64,000 nucleotides of DNA from Flavihumibacter rivuli (GCF_018595685.2 NZ_CP092334.1:3562001-3626000), one strand, 5' to 3'. Positions 7,762 through 16,138 are shown, counted from the first letter of the stretch. Numbers and translations: made by a program. Notes: generated from the sequence alone by a model not told the origin.

Positions 7762-10137
7762 TTATTGTTTGATGAGTTTGATCACCTGCTTTTCCTTTCC
7801 TCTTTGCAGTTCTAGGTAATAGATGCCGGGGCGATAAGCGGCGCCAAACCTGATCTGGGTATTGTCGCTGAGGCCATTTCTCTTTTCCATTACCCTTCCA
7901 AGGTTATCCACCATGCGGATATCCACTCTTTGGTTACCATTTCCGGTCAGTTGAAGGGTGAATTCGGTTGAAGATGGGTTAGGCAATACCTTGATCCAGT
8001 TGGGCACATTATTGTTTGCCAATGGTGCGGCAACTGTCTTATGTGCTTCCGCTGTCGCAATGCCCGCGGACAATGGAACCGTAACGGTTGTGCTGGCGGT
8101 ACTGGAATTTCCTGATGCATCCGTAGTGGTTACGCTGATGGTATACACGCGGCCGGTCCCCGTTCCTGAACGTTCCGCCCTAAGCTTCACTTCATCATTG
8201 CTAATGATCTCCCAGTCAATATCCGTATCCCCATCGCCCAGGCCATTCTGTTCTTCATTACTGGTGACCTCAACCTTCACGGCAGCATGTCCGCAATTAT
8301 CGGTTACCTCATAGAAGAGCTTGATGGTGCGCAGCTGGTGGTTGGGGACAGCCAGTTCGGTAATGTTCGGCCGCAGGCCGCTGATCACCGGTGCCGTTAC
8401 ATCAACAGTGGTGAGCTGGAAGGTGCACGAGATGCTGTTGCCACCCAGGTCTGTTGCGGTTAGGGTGATGGTGGTAGCACCCGGGCCATTGATGGTTGAC
8501 CCTGCGGCGGGCGACTGGCTATAGGTGACATCCTCTTCTTTCGCCAGGGTGGCCAGAAAATCAGGCACGACCGCACTGCAGCTGGCATTGAGTTCGATCA
8601 CCTGGTTGTCGGGGCATTGAATGGTTGGTGGCTGGAAGCTCGCCGCATTGGTCGGGGAACTTTCATTGTGGAGCCTGTCGAGTGCGGTAACCTGGTAATA
8701 ATAGGTTGTGCCGGGTTCTATGCTGCGGTCTTCAAAACTCGTAGTGTTGGTGTTCGTGATGGCAAGGAGCAGTTCGCTGTTGTTGATGTCCATCTCAGGT
8801 GAGGTAGAACGATAGATGGCATACTGGCGAACCTTGTCCATTTCATCGCTGCCTTCTATTGGTTGTTTCCATTTCAGCAGATTGTATTGTGTGCCGAAGC
8901 TGATCACTTTCAGGGAGGCAGCAGCAGCAGGTGCGGTATTGTCGATCCAGGGCATGGCTGGATGCAGTGCCGGTTTCTTGTAAAGGTCCAGGCGCAGGGA
9001 ATCCCTGAAACCCAGCCTGGTGGTGCTGCGCAGGCTGCTGGTATTGTACACGGCCTGGCCGGAGATATTGGGCAATGAGCGATTTAGCCTTACCTGGTTG
9101 GGGATCTGCGAAGGATTGGCCCAGAAGCTTCCCTGTGCAGGATCGTTCACTTTATACCCTGCCAGCCCGATATAGAGCAGCCTTCCATAGGAGTTGTTGT
9201 TCCACCAGGGGGTTACAATGCCGTAGTTGGCACCGGGCTGATCGATATACCAATACACCTGCGGGGCGAGGTAATCGATCCAGCCTTCCTGTAACCATTT
9301 GCGGCTGTCGGCATAGAGTTGCGAATAGTGCTGCAGGCCGGAAGTGGCTGAGCCAACGGCGGGATCGGTGCTGTTTCGGTAGATGCCGGAGGGGGAGATA
9401 CCGAATTCCACCCAGGGCTTGATCTGCTTGATGGTGGCGCTTACCCTGCTCACCATCAGGTTGACATTATCCCTGCGCCAGTCACCGCGATCGCTGATGT
9501 CCCTTGGGTCAGCCGCATAGGTTGCATCGTCATTGAAGCTGGCATTAGGATAGAAGTAATCATCGAAATGGATGCCATCCACGTCATAACGGGTAACTAT
9601 ATCCGAAATAACGCTGTTGATATAATCCCTCACGCCGGGGATACCGGGATCAAGGGTCCGCAGGTTGCCCGTGCTGATCAGCCATTCGGGATGGAGCTTA
9701 GCGATATGGTTGCTGGCGAAGCCGGGCAGGTTATTGCTATTGCCCACGGCGCGGTAGGGATTGAGCCAGGCATGGAGTTCCATGCCGCGTTTGTGGCACT
9801 CGTCGATGGCGAATTGCAGGGGATCCCACAAGGGGTTGGGGGCCTTGCCCTGTGTGCCGGTCAGGTCGCTGGACCAGGGGTCGATAGTGCTGGGATAGAG
9901 CGCATCGCACTGGCTTCTCACCTGCAGGTAAATGGCATTGAGACCGGTGGCTTTGTGGTGGTCGAGGATGGCGACCAGGGCAGCCCGCTGGGCTTCTGGC
10001 GTCTGGTTACGGTTGGGCCAGTCGATGCCCAGGTAGCTGGCGATCCATGCACCGCGCAATTCCCTTTTGGGAGACTGTGCCGAAAGGCTGGAGCAGCAGA
10101 TTGCCAACACCAGCCAAAGGAGTAGATGTTTTTTCAT
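7762..10137 (-). CDS. GHL10-type (DUF187) secreted glycoside hydrolase with T9SS tail
   Basis: A 791-residue secreted protein. After a signal peptide (about 1-20) comes a family-10-like (GHL10, DUF187) TIM barrel from RELRGAWIASY to about residue 400, with YLQVRSQCDALYPS, HAWLNPYRA and DGIHFDDYFYP, which match the family's substrate-pocket segments. A fibronectin-type III domain (about 405-505), an HYR-like Ig domain (about 510-590) and another Ig-like region follow. The C-terminal 80 residues (VLPNPSSTEF through KQVIKLIKQ) are a type A type IX secretion sorting signal, so the protein should be exported through T9SS and anchored or released. GHL10 relatives act on peptidoglycan or other glycans; the substrate here is not known. 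Confidence 0.88.
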   Translation of the reverse strand: MKKHLLLWLVLAICCSSLSAQSPKRELRGAWIASYLGIDWPNRNQTPEAQRAALVAILDHHKATGLNAIYLQVRSQCDALYPSTIDPWSSDLTGTQGKAPNPLWDPLQFAIDECHKRGMELHAWLNPYRAVGNSNNLPGFASNHIAKLHPEWLISTGNLRTLDPGIPGVRDYINSVISDIVTRYDVDGIHFDDYFYPNASFNDDATYAADPRDISDRGDWRRDNVNLMVSRVSATIKQIKPWVEFGISPSGIYRNSTDPAVGSATSGLQHYSQLYADSRKWLQEGWIDYLAPQVYWYIDQPGANYGIVTPWWNNNSYGRLLYIGLAGYKVNDPAQGSFWANPSQIPNQVRLNRSLPNISGQAVYNTSSLRSTTRLGFRDSLRLDLYKKPALHPAMPWIDNTAPAAAASLKVISFGTQYNLLKWKQPIEGSDEMDKVRQYAIYRSTSPEMDINNSELLLAITNTNTTSFEDRSIEPGTTYYYQVTALDRLHNESSPTNAASFQPPTIQCPDNQVIELNASCSAVVPDFLATLAKEEDVTYSQSPAAGSTINGPGATTITLTATDLGGNSISCTFQLTTVDVTAPVISGLRPNITELAVPNHQLRTIKLFYEVTDNCGHAAVKVEVTSNEEQNGLGDGDTDIDWEIISNDEVKLRAERSGTGTGRVYTISVTTTDASGNSSTASTTVTVPLSAGIATAEAHKTVAAPLANNNVPNWIKVLPNPSSTEFTLQLTGNGNQRVDIRMVDNLGRVMEKRNGLSDNTQIRFGAAYRPGIYYLELQRGKEKQVIKLIKQ

Positions 10138-10480
10138 ATAGCAGAATTGTTCTGGTTTATGCAGGAAAATAATATATATCTGCTGCTTTTAGCAGTTTAT
10201 TGCTGGTATTTAAGCAATATGGCCGGCATAAATGGAAGGTATACCGTAGAATATTAGCTTTCTCAAGGGTCAATAGCCCTCTGTTTTTTTATCCTTAGGG
10301 GAATAAAGGGAGGGGAATGGCAGTCAATCCGTCTATCCTGCACGCAGGGAAATGCCGGCCTGGAAGCGTGCTGTAGCTGTAGGCTCAGGTAGGTATACTG
10401 TCAATGGAAACCCTCAGATCTTCCCGGCTAACTTTTATCCGGTTCCAGACAATGGCAGTGGCATACTTTATATAGAAGTG
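10138..10480. other. Gene-free upstream region of hipBST
   Basis: No gene is visible. It holds the upstream region of the minus-strand glycoside hydrolase gene and, near 10225-10233, a half-site GGCATAAAT preceded by CC, which matches the hipB operator half-sites further right. Nothing else stands out. Confidence 0.4.
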
Positions 10481-10494
10481 GGCATGAAATTGCC
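10481..10494. promoter_or_regulatory. Putative HipB operator O1
   Basis: Imperfect palindrome GGCATGAAATTGCC. It is the most distant of three 14-base sites that share GGC(A/G)T and TGCC arms upstream of hipB, 60 bases before the next one. The flank GGTTTCATTG resembles that of O2. Confidence 0.55.
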
Positions 10495-10540
10495 GGTTTC
10501 ATTGTTGGATCATGCTTGAGAATGGTTTTACGTTAAAATG

Positions 10541-10554
10541 GGCGTATTTATGCC
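10541..10554. promoter_or_regulatory. Putative HipB operator O2
   Basis: Palindrome GGCGTATTTATGCC, immediately upstream of the -33 element of the proposed hipB promoter. It lies 60 bases from O1 and 61 from O3. Confidence 0.65.
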
Positions 10555-10561
10555 TGTTTTC

Positions 10562-10592
10562 TTGTTCTATTCGGGTAAAAGATTTATTTTTA
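10562..10592 (+). promoter_or_regulatory. Putative hipBST promoter (Bacteroidota type)
   Basis: TTG at 10562-10564 and TATTTTTA at 10585-10592 match the Bacteroidota -33 TTG and -7 TAnnTTTG elements (7 of 8 in the latter) with a 20-base spacer. Transcription would start around 10598-10600, leaving a leader of only about a dozen bases before hipB. It is bracketed by operators O2 and O3. Confidence 0.6.
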
Positions 10593-10601
10593 ATAAAAAC
10601 C

Positions 10602-10615
10602 GGCATAAATATGCC
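10602..10615. promoter_or_regulatory. Putative HipB operator O3, overlapping the hipB start codon
   Basis: Near-perfect palindrome GGCATAAATATGCC. The ATG inside its right arm (10611) is the hipB start. Its position just after the -7 element suits direct repression of transcription start, and the same hairpin could also affect translation. Confidence 0.7.
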
Positions 10616-10826
10616 TGAAAAGGAATTAGGTCATATTGGCAATATCATCCGGCAGCGTCGGGCGACACTGGGAATAACCCAGGAGCATCTGGCGGAATTA
10701 TCAGGGGTAGGCTTGCGCACGATAAGGGAAATTGAACGGGGCAAGGGGAAGAGCCTGCCCATCCTGATCAGGGTGACGGATGCGCTTGGCCTGGTTGTCC
10801 AGCTATCCATCAGGCAGGTAAAATAA
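10611..10826 (+). CDS. hipB: HipB-like antitoxin/repressor (XRE family)
   Basis: A 71-residue protein that is almost entirely a Cro/C1-type helix-turn-helix, with IIRQRRATLGITQEHLAELS, then GVGLRTIREIERGKG as the recognition part. It is the DNA-binding antitoxin of a Hip system: it should bind the palindromes in its own promoter and help hold the kinase toxin inactive. The ATG at 10611 is chosen because homologous XRE proteins begin here; the frame is open further upstream but runs through the promoter. It is followed after 4 bases by hipS and then hipT, as an operon. Confidence 0.9.
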   Translation: MPEKELGHIGNIIRQRRATLGITQEHLAELSGVGLRTIREIERGKGKSLPILIRVTDALGLVVQLSIRQVK

Positions 10827-10830
10827 GGGT

Positions 10831-11157
10831 ATGCTCACAAAGGGGCTTGTATATTATAACGGGGTCGAGGCGGCTGTGCTCGAGAAGCGGGATGGGACCT
10901 ATATTTTCCGGTACCTGTCGGCCTACCTTTCAACGCCAGGGGCACGTCCGGTGAGCATTACCTTGCCGCTGCAGGCTGCGGAATACAGAAGTGTCCACCT
11001 GTTCCCATTTTTTGCCAACCTGCTGTCCGAAGGCGTTAACAAGCGATTGCAATGCCTGAAATGGAAGATCGATGAGCAGGACTATTTTAGCCTGCTGCTG
11101 CAGATAGCACAAGAGGAAACCATTGGGGCCATAACCGTAAAACCCATTACCGAATAA
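10831..11157 (+). CDS. hipS: HipS-like protein (detached HipA N-terminal subdomain)
   Basis: A 108-residue protein equal to the N-terminal 'couple_hipA' subdomain of full-length HipA: GVEAAVLEKRDGTYIFRY, then the typical PVSITLPLQ and FFANLLSEG segments. In classical HipA this domain is fused to the kinase; here it is a separate gene. In the three-component HipBST systems the small HipS acts as antitoxin to the HipT kinase (established for the E. coli O127 system); the same role here is inferred. Its stop overlaps the hipT start as TAATG, implying translational coupling. Confidence 0.88.
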   Translation: MLTKGLVYYNGVEAAVLEKRDGTYIFRYLSAYLSTPGARPVSITLPLQAAEYRSVHLFPFFANLLSEGVNKRLQCLKWKIDEQDYFSLLLQIAQEETIGAITVKPITE

Positions 11158-12161
11158 TGCTGCCGATACTTGATCGTTGTCCGGGTACCCTCGAACCGGG
11201 TTATGATACTTACAGTCCCCGCTGCAAGGCGGAGCTGTTTGGCTCAAGAACGAAAAAGGTAAGCCATATCCTTCCTTTTCCGTCCCCCAACAAGGATCCG
11301 GAGTTTGGCAAACTGTTCCAGGGCAACCGCCAGCGTATTTCCATTTCGGGCGTGCAGGAGAAATATTCACTGGCCCTCGTTGGGAACCAACTTGAACTGG
11401 TGGATCGGAAGGGCCAGTACCTGTTGAAGCCTGTTCCGGGCGATCTGCTGCATCGGGAATATATGCCTGCCAACGAGCACCTGACCATGCAAATAGCGCG
11501 GCAGGTATTTGGACTGGAAACGGCAGCCAATGCCATGATCTTTTTTAATGATGGCGCCCCGGCCTACCTTACCAGGCGATTCGATTACAAGCCGGATGGA
11601 ACCAAATACCAGGTAGAGGATTTTGCCACATTACTTGGTAAGACAGAAGAGCGGGAAGGGACGAATTACAAGTATAACGCCAGTTATGAAGACATCGGCC
11701 GGATGATCAAAAGATATGTTCCCGCCTCTGCGCTGGCCATGGAGAAATACTTTCGGCTGGTGCTCTTCAACTATCTTTTTTCCAACGGTGATGCGCACCT
11801 GAAGAATTTTGCTGTTATCGAAAGCCCTGATGGGGATTATATCCTGGCTCCCGCCTATGACCTGATGTGTACCAGGTTGCATATTGATGATAGCGACTTC
11901 GGTTTGCAGGATGGTCTTTATGAAGGGGATACCAATAATCCAGCCTATCTCCGTTATGGTACCTATACCCGTGAAAGCTTTATGGAGTTTGCAGGTAAGT
12001 TAGGCATCCCATCCAATCGATCGGCCAGGGTCATTGACCAAATGATGCAGCGCATCCCGAAGGTAGCTCCCCTCGTACAAAGAAGCTTTCTATCTGAACC
12101 ACTCAAGGAGCAGTATTTGAGATTGATGGAAGAGAAAGTGAGAAGGATGGGGTTGGGGTAA
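11157..12161 (+). CDS. hipT: HipT-like serine/threonine kinase toxin
   Basis: A 334-residue HipA C-terminal kinase lacking the N-terminal subdomain. The Gly-rich loop reads S62-I-S64-G-V-Q-E-K69; paired serines in this loop are the autophosphorylation sites characteristic of HipT rather than HipA. The catalytic loop is NGD212AHLKN217 and the metal-binding segment is YD235L. HipA/HipT kinases phosphorylate aminoacyl-tRNA synthetases (GltX for HipA, TrpS for HipT of E. coli O127) and cause growth arrest; the target here is unknown. The sequence is intact, with all catalytic residues present, so the toxin looks active. Translation probably depends on hipS through the one-base overlap. Confidence 0.92.
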   Translation: MLPILDRCPGTLEPGYDTYSPRCKAELFGSRTKKVSHILPFPSPNKDPEFGKLFQGNRQRISISGVQEKYSLALVGNQLELVDRKGQYLLKPVPGDLLHREYMPANEHLTMQIARQVFGLETAANAMIFFNDGAPAYLTRRFDYKPDGTKYQVEDFATLLGKTEEREGTNYKYNASYEDIGRMIKRYVPASALAMEKYFRLVLFNYLFSNGDAHLKNFAVIESPDGDYILAPAYDLMCTRLHIDDSDFGLQDGLYEGDTNNPAYLRYGTYTRESFMEFAGKLGIPSNRSARVIDQMMQRIPKVAPLVQRSFLSEPLKEQYLRLMEEKVRRMGLG

Positions 12162-12229
12162 TGATCTTTGTTTGTCCAATCGTTGCCAGAAGCATCCATT
12201 GAAAATCAATTAACGAAAGTACTTACAGC

Positions 12230-14053
12230 GTGCAGAAAGAGACTACCAACCTTACCGATGAACAAAAAGCTATTATCAGCTCTACAGGCAATATCAAGAT
12301 CAATGCCGTGGCCGGTTCTGGCAAAACAACTACTATTATTCAATATGCCGCCAGCCGGCCAAAAGGGTCCCGTATCCTTTACCTGGCCTTCAACAAATCG
12401 GTGCGATTGGAAGCCCAAAAGCGTTTTAGTGAATTGGGACTAAGTAATGTACAGGTAGAGACTGCGCATTCCCTTGCCTTTAGGCATATTGTAAAGGGTA
12501 AAGGATATACAGTTTGCCAGAAAGACTACAAGACCTATGAAATTGCAGAAATGTTAGGGTTGCAGGGAAATGGTGAAAAGCATGGGGAGTACATCCTGGC
12601 TAACCATATCAGCAAATTCATTGCTTACTTCTGCAATAGCAGTGCGGAAAGGGTGCAGGACCTGAATTATCTTGATTTGGTTACTGAAGAAAAGGCAAGA
12701 ATATTTGTTACCAACTTTTACTCCCAGATAGAACAGGGCACTCGTCTGCTACTTGGCAAGATGTACAATAAGGAAATAGAGATCACTCATGATTTTTATT
12801 TAAAGATGTTCCAGTTGTCGAAACCCCGCTTGCCCTTTGATTATATTCTCTTTGATGAGGGCCAGGATGCATCTCCAGCTATGCTGGATGTCTTTTTGAA
12901 GCAGGAAGCAACAAAGGTTATGGTAGGCGATACCCATCAGCAGATCTATTCCTGGCGTCATGCGGTGAACTCGCTGGGTAAAGTTGATTTCCCCAACTAC
13001 AGCCTAACCACAAGTTTCCGGTTCAGTCCGTCCATAGCTCGCCTGTCTGCCGAAATTCTTTCATGGAAAAGACATTTGGGGGAAGTGGAACCGGTTGTTA
13101 TTACAGGTAAAGGCAAACCAGCCAGGGTAAAGACAAAGGCTACAATTGCCAGGACAAACCTGGGCTTGCTGCTAAAGGCCATCCTGTATATAAAAGAACA
13201 TAAAGACGCAAAACGCCTCTACTTTGAAGGGAATTTGAATTCCTATACCTATGCGGATGATGGCGCATCCCTTTATGATGTCCTCAACCTGCACAATGAC
13301 AATCATGATCGGATTAGGGATAAACTAATAAGGTCCATGACGAACCTGGAAGAGCTGGATGATTATATTGAAAAGACAGATGATGTGCAGTTGGGAATGA
13401 TGGTAGAGATTGTTAGAGAATTCGGTGATTCGATCCCGTCACTCCTTCAATCTTTAAAGAATGCGCATGTGAGTGATGAGGAGAAGGAAAAGTCTGAAAT
13501 GATATTTTCAACTGTTCATCGTGCGAAAGGTATGGAATACGACGATGTGGAACTGGCAGAGGATTTTATCAGTGAAGCAAAGTTGGAGCGTTTAATGGAA
13601 GGTGTTGAGGAAGATGCTTTACTGGACATGGCTAAGTTGAACGAAGAGATTAACCTGCTTTATGTAGCGGTTACCCGAACAAAGGGGCTGCTGCGGATAC
13701 CGGAAAGCCTGCTTCCTATTAATTTTCCCAATTCCGCGGATATCCAGGTGATCAAGGCAAAAAAGCAGGATCCTTTGCGAGAAGCTCTGGGATCAGTCGG
13801 TCGTGTGCCTGTTAGGAATAAGTCAAATCAAATCATTCCGGCCATGCCACCACCGGACAAGACATATACCGTCCTTGAAAAAAGACGCATGCATAAGAAT
13901 GCTTATGAGCGCTGGACCACGGAATTGGATACGGAGTTAAAAGATATGTACTACAAGGGAGTGCAGTTGGCAAAACTCGCTGAACATTTTGGTCGTAACA
14001 AGGGAGCTATTCTATCCAGGTTGAAAAAGTTGGGTTGCCTTAATTATGAATGA
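12230..14053 (+). CDS. UvrD/Rep-like superfamily 1 helicase with C-terminal DNA-binding tail
   Basis: A 607-residue SF1A helicase. It has Walker A AVAGSGKTTT (residues 26-35), motif II D209EGQD, motif III VGDTHQQIYSWR, motif IV TTSFRFS, motif V STVHRAKGMEYDDVEL and motif VI NLLYVAVTRTKGLL. It is shorter than UvrD and resembles the compact Fbh1-like group. The last ~50 residues (WTTELDTELKDMYYKG through AILSRLKKLG) look like a small helix-turn-helix module. The start is GTG at 12230: a stop lies in frame 30 bases upstream and no ATG occurs early. It follows hipT by 68 bases on the same strand and appears more AT-rich than its neighbours, so it may be acquired. Confidence 0.88.
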   Translation: MQKETTNLTDEQKAIISSTGNIKINAVAGSGKTTTIIQYAASRPKGSRILYLAFNKSVRLEAQKRFSELGLSNVQVETAHSLAFRHIVKGKGYTVCQKDYKTYEIAEMLGLQGNGEKHGEYILANHISKFIAYFCNSSAERVQDLNYLDLVTEEKARIFVTNFYSQIEQGTRLLLGKMYNKEIEITHDFYLKMFQLSKPRLPFDYILFDEGQDASPAMLDVFLKQEATKVMVGDTHQQIYSWRHAVNSLGKVDFPNYSLTTSFRFSPSIARLSAEILSWKRHLGEVEPVVITGKGKPARVKTKATIARTNLGLLLKAILYIKEHKDAKRLYFEGNLNSYTYADDGASLYDVLNLHNDNHDRIRDKLIRSMTNLEELDDYIEKTDDVQLGMMVEIVREFGDSIPSLLQSLKNAHVSDEEKEKSEMIFSTVHRAKGMEYDDVELAEDFISEAKLERLMEGVEEDALLDMAKLNEEINLLYVAVTRTKGLLRIPESLLPINFPNSADIQVIKAKKQDPLREALGSVGRVPVRNKSNQIIPAMPPPDKTYTVLEKRRMHKNAYERWTTELDTELKDMYYKGVQLAKLAEHFGRNKGAILSRLKKLGCLNYE

Positions 14054-14151
14054 TATCCTTTGAAGCTAAATAGTATAATTACTCAGGCCTTGTTTTGTTC
14101 AAGTTAGCAGTTGATCCAAACTAATAATAGTCACCTTAGGATGCAATAAAA

Positions 14152-14175
14152 AAAGCCTGGTATTTACCAGGCTTT
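14152..14175. terminator. Bidirectional intrinsic terminator
   Basis: Stem AAAGCCTGGTA / TACCAGGCTTT around a short TT loop, with a run of A on the left and T on the right. It can end the helicase transcript from the left and the tRNA-Asn transcript from the right. Confidence 0.88.
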
Positions 14176-14180
14176 TTCTG

Positions 14181-14254
14181 CTCCCCCTGCTGGACTTGAA
14201 CCAGCGACCCTCTGATTAACAGTCAGATGCTCTAACCAACTGAGCTAAGGAGGA
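14181..14254 (-). tRNA. tRNA-Asn (GTT)
   Basis: A 74-base cloverleaf on the minus strand: acceptor TCCTCCT / AGGGGGA with G73, D-arm GCTC / GAGC, anticodon stem TCTGA / TCAGA with loop CTGTTAA (anticodon GTT), and T-arm GCTGG / CCAGC with TTCAAGT. CCA is not encoded. A terminator lies directly downstream at 14152-14175. Confidence 0.97.
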
Positions 14255-14403
14255 GTTTCTTGTCCTTTGAACCGGACCGGTTTCCCTTTTGGGGAGTGCA
14301 AAAATAGGAATTTTTGAAAACGAACAAAAAATTTCAGGATTTATTTTCTGAAAAATGGCTTGGGATAAGGGTTTGAGGGGAGGTTATATGAGTAATAAAA
14401 TAA

Positions 14404-14525
14404 TGTGATTGGCCACTAAGGCACGAAGGCTCAAAGCAGGCACGAAGGTCTTAAAAGCTTAGTGAAGCCTTAGTGTCTTGCCTGCCCCAACAGTATTGTT
14501 GTGGGAGTCTTAGTGGCCTAAACAA
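14404..14525. repeat. CACGAAGG-type palindromic repeat, copy A
   Basis: Outer arms GTGATTGGCCACTAAGG and CTTAGTGGCC...AATCAC pair across the element; inner CACGAAGG and CCTTAGTGTCTT segments add further pairing. The right arm runs into the stop codon of the Rieske gene. Related copies are at 17056-17100 and 19272-19355. Confidence 0.8.
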
Positions 14526-14882
14526 TCACAACCACGAAAACAACCCCTTATCATCCACACCGGCATAGATACCGTCTTCGCGGACCTCTATCGGCCAGTG
14601 CTTCAGATAGTATCCTTCGCCACTCACATTCCTGCCGTTCAGCATGCTGAACTTGTAGCGGTGCAAGGGACAAACCACATTGCCCAATGCATCAATCCAG
14701 CCATCGGCCATGATGCCGCCGGCATGGGGACATTTATACGCGAAAGCAAACAACTTATCCTGGAACTTCCCAATACAGATCTTCTTGCCATCCAGGTCGG
14801 CCAGGGCAATATTATTGGGCGCGAAGGACAGGTCTTCCATACCCTCCGCGATCTTATGCCATTTGTAGACTTTCCCGCTCAT
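14526..14882 (-). CDS. Rieske [2Fe-2S] ferredoxin
   Basis: A 118-residue soluble Rieske-type protein. The cluster ligands are plain: C51-P-H53 and C71-P-L-H74, 17 residues apart. There is no signal peptide or membrane segment, so it is a cytoplasmic electron carrier or regulatory ferredoxin of the NirD/naphthalene-dioxygenase-ferredoxin type, not the bc1 subunit. Its start overlaps the hflX stop by one base (TAATG), so the two are co-transcribed and probably translationally coupled. The electron partner is not evident in the window. Confidence 0.92.
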   Translation of the reverse strand: MSGKVYKWHKIAEGMEDLSFAPNNIALADLDGKKICIGKFQDKLFAFAYKCPHAGGIMADGWIDALGNVVCPLHRYKFSMLNGRNVSGEGYYLKHWPIEVREDGIYAGVDDKGLFSWL

Positions 14883-16069
14883 TAATAGTAGAAATCGGTT
14901 TTGTAGGGATAGCGGATGCGGTACAGTTCCCGCACTTTGTTCATGATGGTAGCCCTCAGCCCTTCGAGGTTCCGCTTTTCGATGGCGGAGATGAACACGC
15001 AGTTGCCCTGGGTCACATTCTCCCAGCGCTCCCGCACTTCCTCCAGGATCTGGTCCTTGATCTCCTTTTCCAGCCAGGGGTCGAAGGTGTTCTTCTCGTA
15101 CTGGTCCAGCTTGTTGAAGATGGTGATCATGGGCTTGTCCACCACGTTCAGCTCCTGCAGGGTCTTGTTCACCACATTGAACTGGTCCTCGTAGTTAGGG
15201 TGGGAGAGGTCTACCACATGCAACAGGATGTCGGCCTCACGGACTTCATCCAGGGTGCTCTTGAAACTTTCTACCAGGTGGTGGGGCAGTTTCCGGATGA
15301 ACCCTACCGTATCACTCAGCAGGAAGGGGGTCGTATCGAAGACCACTTTCCTGGTAGTGGTATCCAGGGTGGCGAATAGCTTGTTCTCGGCAAAGACCTC
15401 GCTCTTGCTGAGCAGGTTCATGATGGTGCTCTTGCCTACGTTGGTATAGCCCACCAGCGCCACGCGGATGAATTCCCCGCGGTCCTTGCGCTGGGTAAAG
15501 GACTGCTTGTCAATCTCCGCCAGGCGTTTGCGCAGCAGGGCGATCTTGTCTTTTACGATACGGCGGTCGGTTTCGATCTCGGTTTCACCCGGACCCCTGG
15601 TACCGATACCACCCCCCTGGCGTTCCAGGTGTTTCCACATCCCTTTCAGTCGGGGCAGCAGGTATTGGTACTGCGCCAGTTCCACCTGGGTCTTGGCCTG
15701 GGCGGTCTTGGCGCGGCGCGCGAAAATATCGAGGATGAGGTCGGAGCGGTCGATGGTCTTCACCCCCAGTTCCTTCTCAATATTGGTGATCTGCGAGCCG
15801 GTCAGCTCGTCATCGAAGATCACCAGGTTGATGTCCCTACCGGTAATATAGTCCTTGATCTCTTCCAGCTTGCCCTTTCCCACAAAAGTGCGGCTATCGG
15901 GGTGCGAGAGCTTCTGCATGAAGCGTTTCACCGTTTGGGCACCGGCCGTTTCCGCCAGGAAGGCCAGCTCCTCCAGGTATTCCTTCACCTGCATCTCCGT
16001 CTGGTCTTTCTGCACCAGGCCCACCAGCACTGCCTTCTCCTCTGCTGTTATCTGTTTTCTTTCTAGCAC
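14882..16069 (-). CDS. hflX: GTPase HflX
   Basis: A 395-residue ribosome-associated GTPase. The N-terminal HflX domain (about 1-190) contains DELTGSQITNIEKELGVKT and the glycine-rich linker GGGIGTRGPGETEIETDRR, which is diagnostic for HflX. The G domain has G1 GYTNVGKST, G3 DTVGFIRKLPHHLV and G4 NKLD. HflX binds the 50S exit region and splits or rescues stalled ribosomes, notably under heat stress. It is the first gene of a two-gene operon with the Rieske protein. Confidence 0.97.
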   Translation of the reverse strand: MLERKQITAEEKAVLVGLVQKDQTEMQVKEYLEELAFLAETAGAQTVKRFMQKLSHPDSRTFVGKGKLEEIKDYITGRDINLVIFDDELTGSQITNIEKELGVKTIDRSDLILDIFARRAKTAQAKTQVELAQYQYLLPRLKGMWKHLERQGGGIGTRGPGETEIETDRRIVKDKIALLRKRLAEIDKQSFTQRKDRGEFIRVALVGYTNVGKSTIMNLLSKSEVFAENKLFATLDTTTRKVVFDTTPFLLSDTVGFIRKLPHHLVESFKSTLDEVREADILLHVVDLSHPNYEDQFNVVNKTLQELNVVDKPMITIFNKLDQYEKNTFDPWLEKEIKDQILEEVRERWENVTQGNCVFISAIEKRNLEGLRATIMNKVRELYRIRYPYKTDFYY

Positions 16070-16111
16070 GTATGAATCTTAAATGAATGTATAGACCTGC
16101 AAAAATAAACG

Positions 16112-16138
16112 AAAAAGCGGGCCGCAAGGGACCCGCTT
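16112..16138 (-). terminator. Intrinsic terminator downstream of the outer-membrane protein gene
   Basis: On the minus strand AAGCGGG and CCCGCTT form a stem around a ten-base loop, followed by a T-run. It lies 24 bases after the stop codon of the gene at 16162-16899. Confidence 0.75.

Noticed and set aside
14152..14260. Attachment site at tRNA-Asn
   Set aside because: I looked for a direct repeat of the tRNA 3' end on the far side of the hipBST block and saw none; there is also no integrase.
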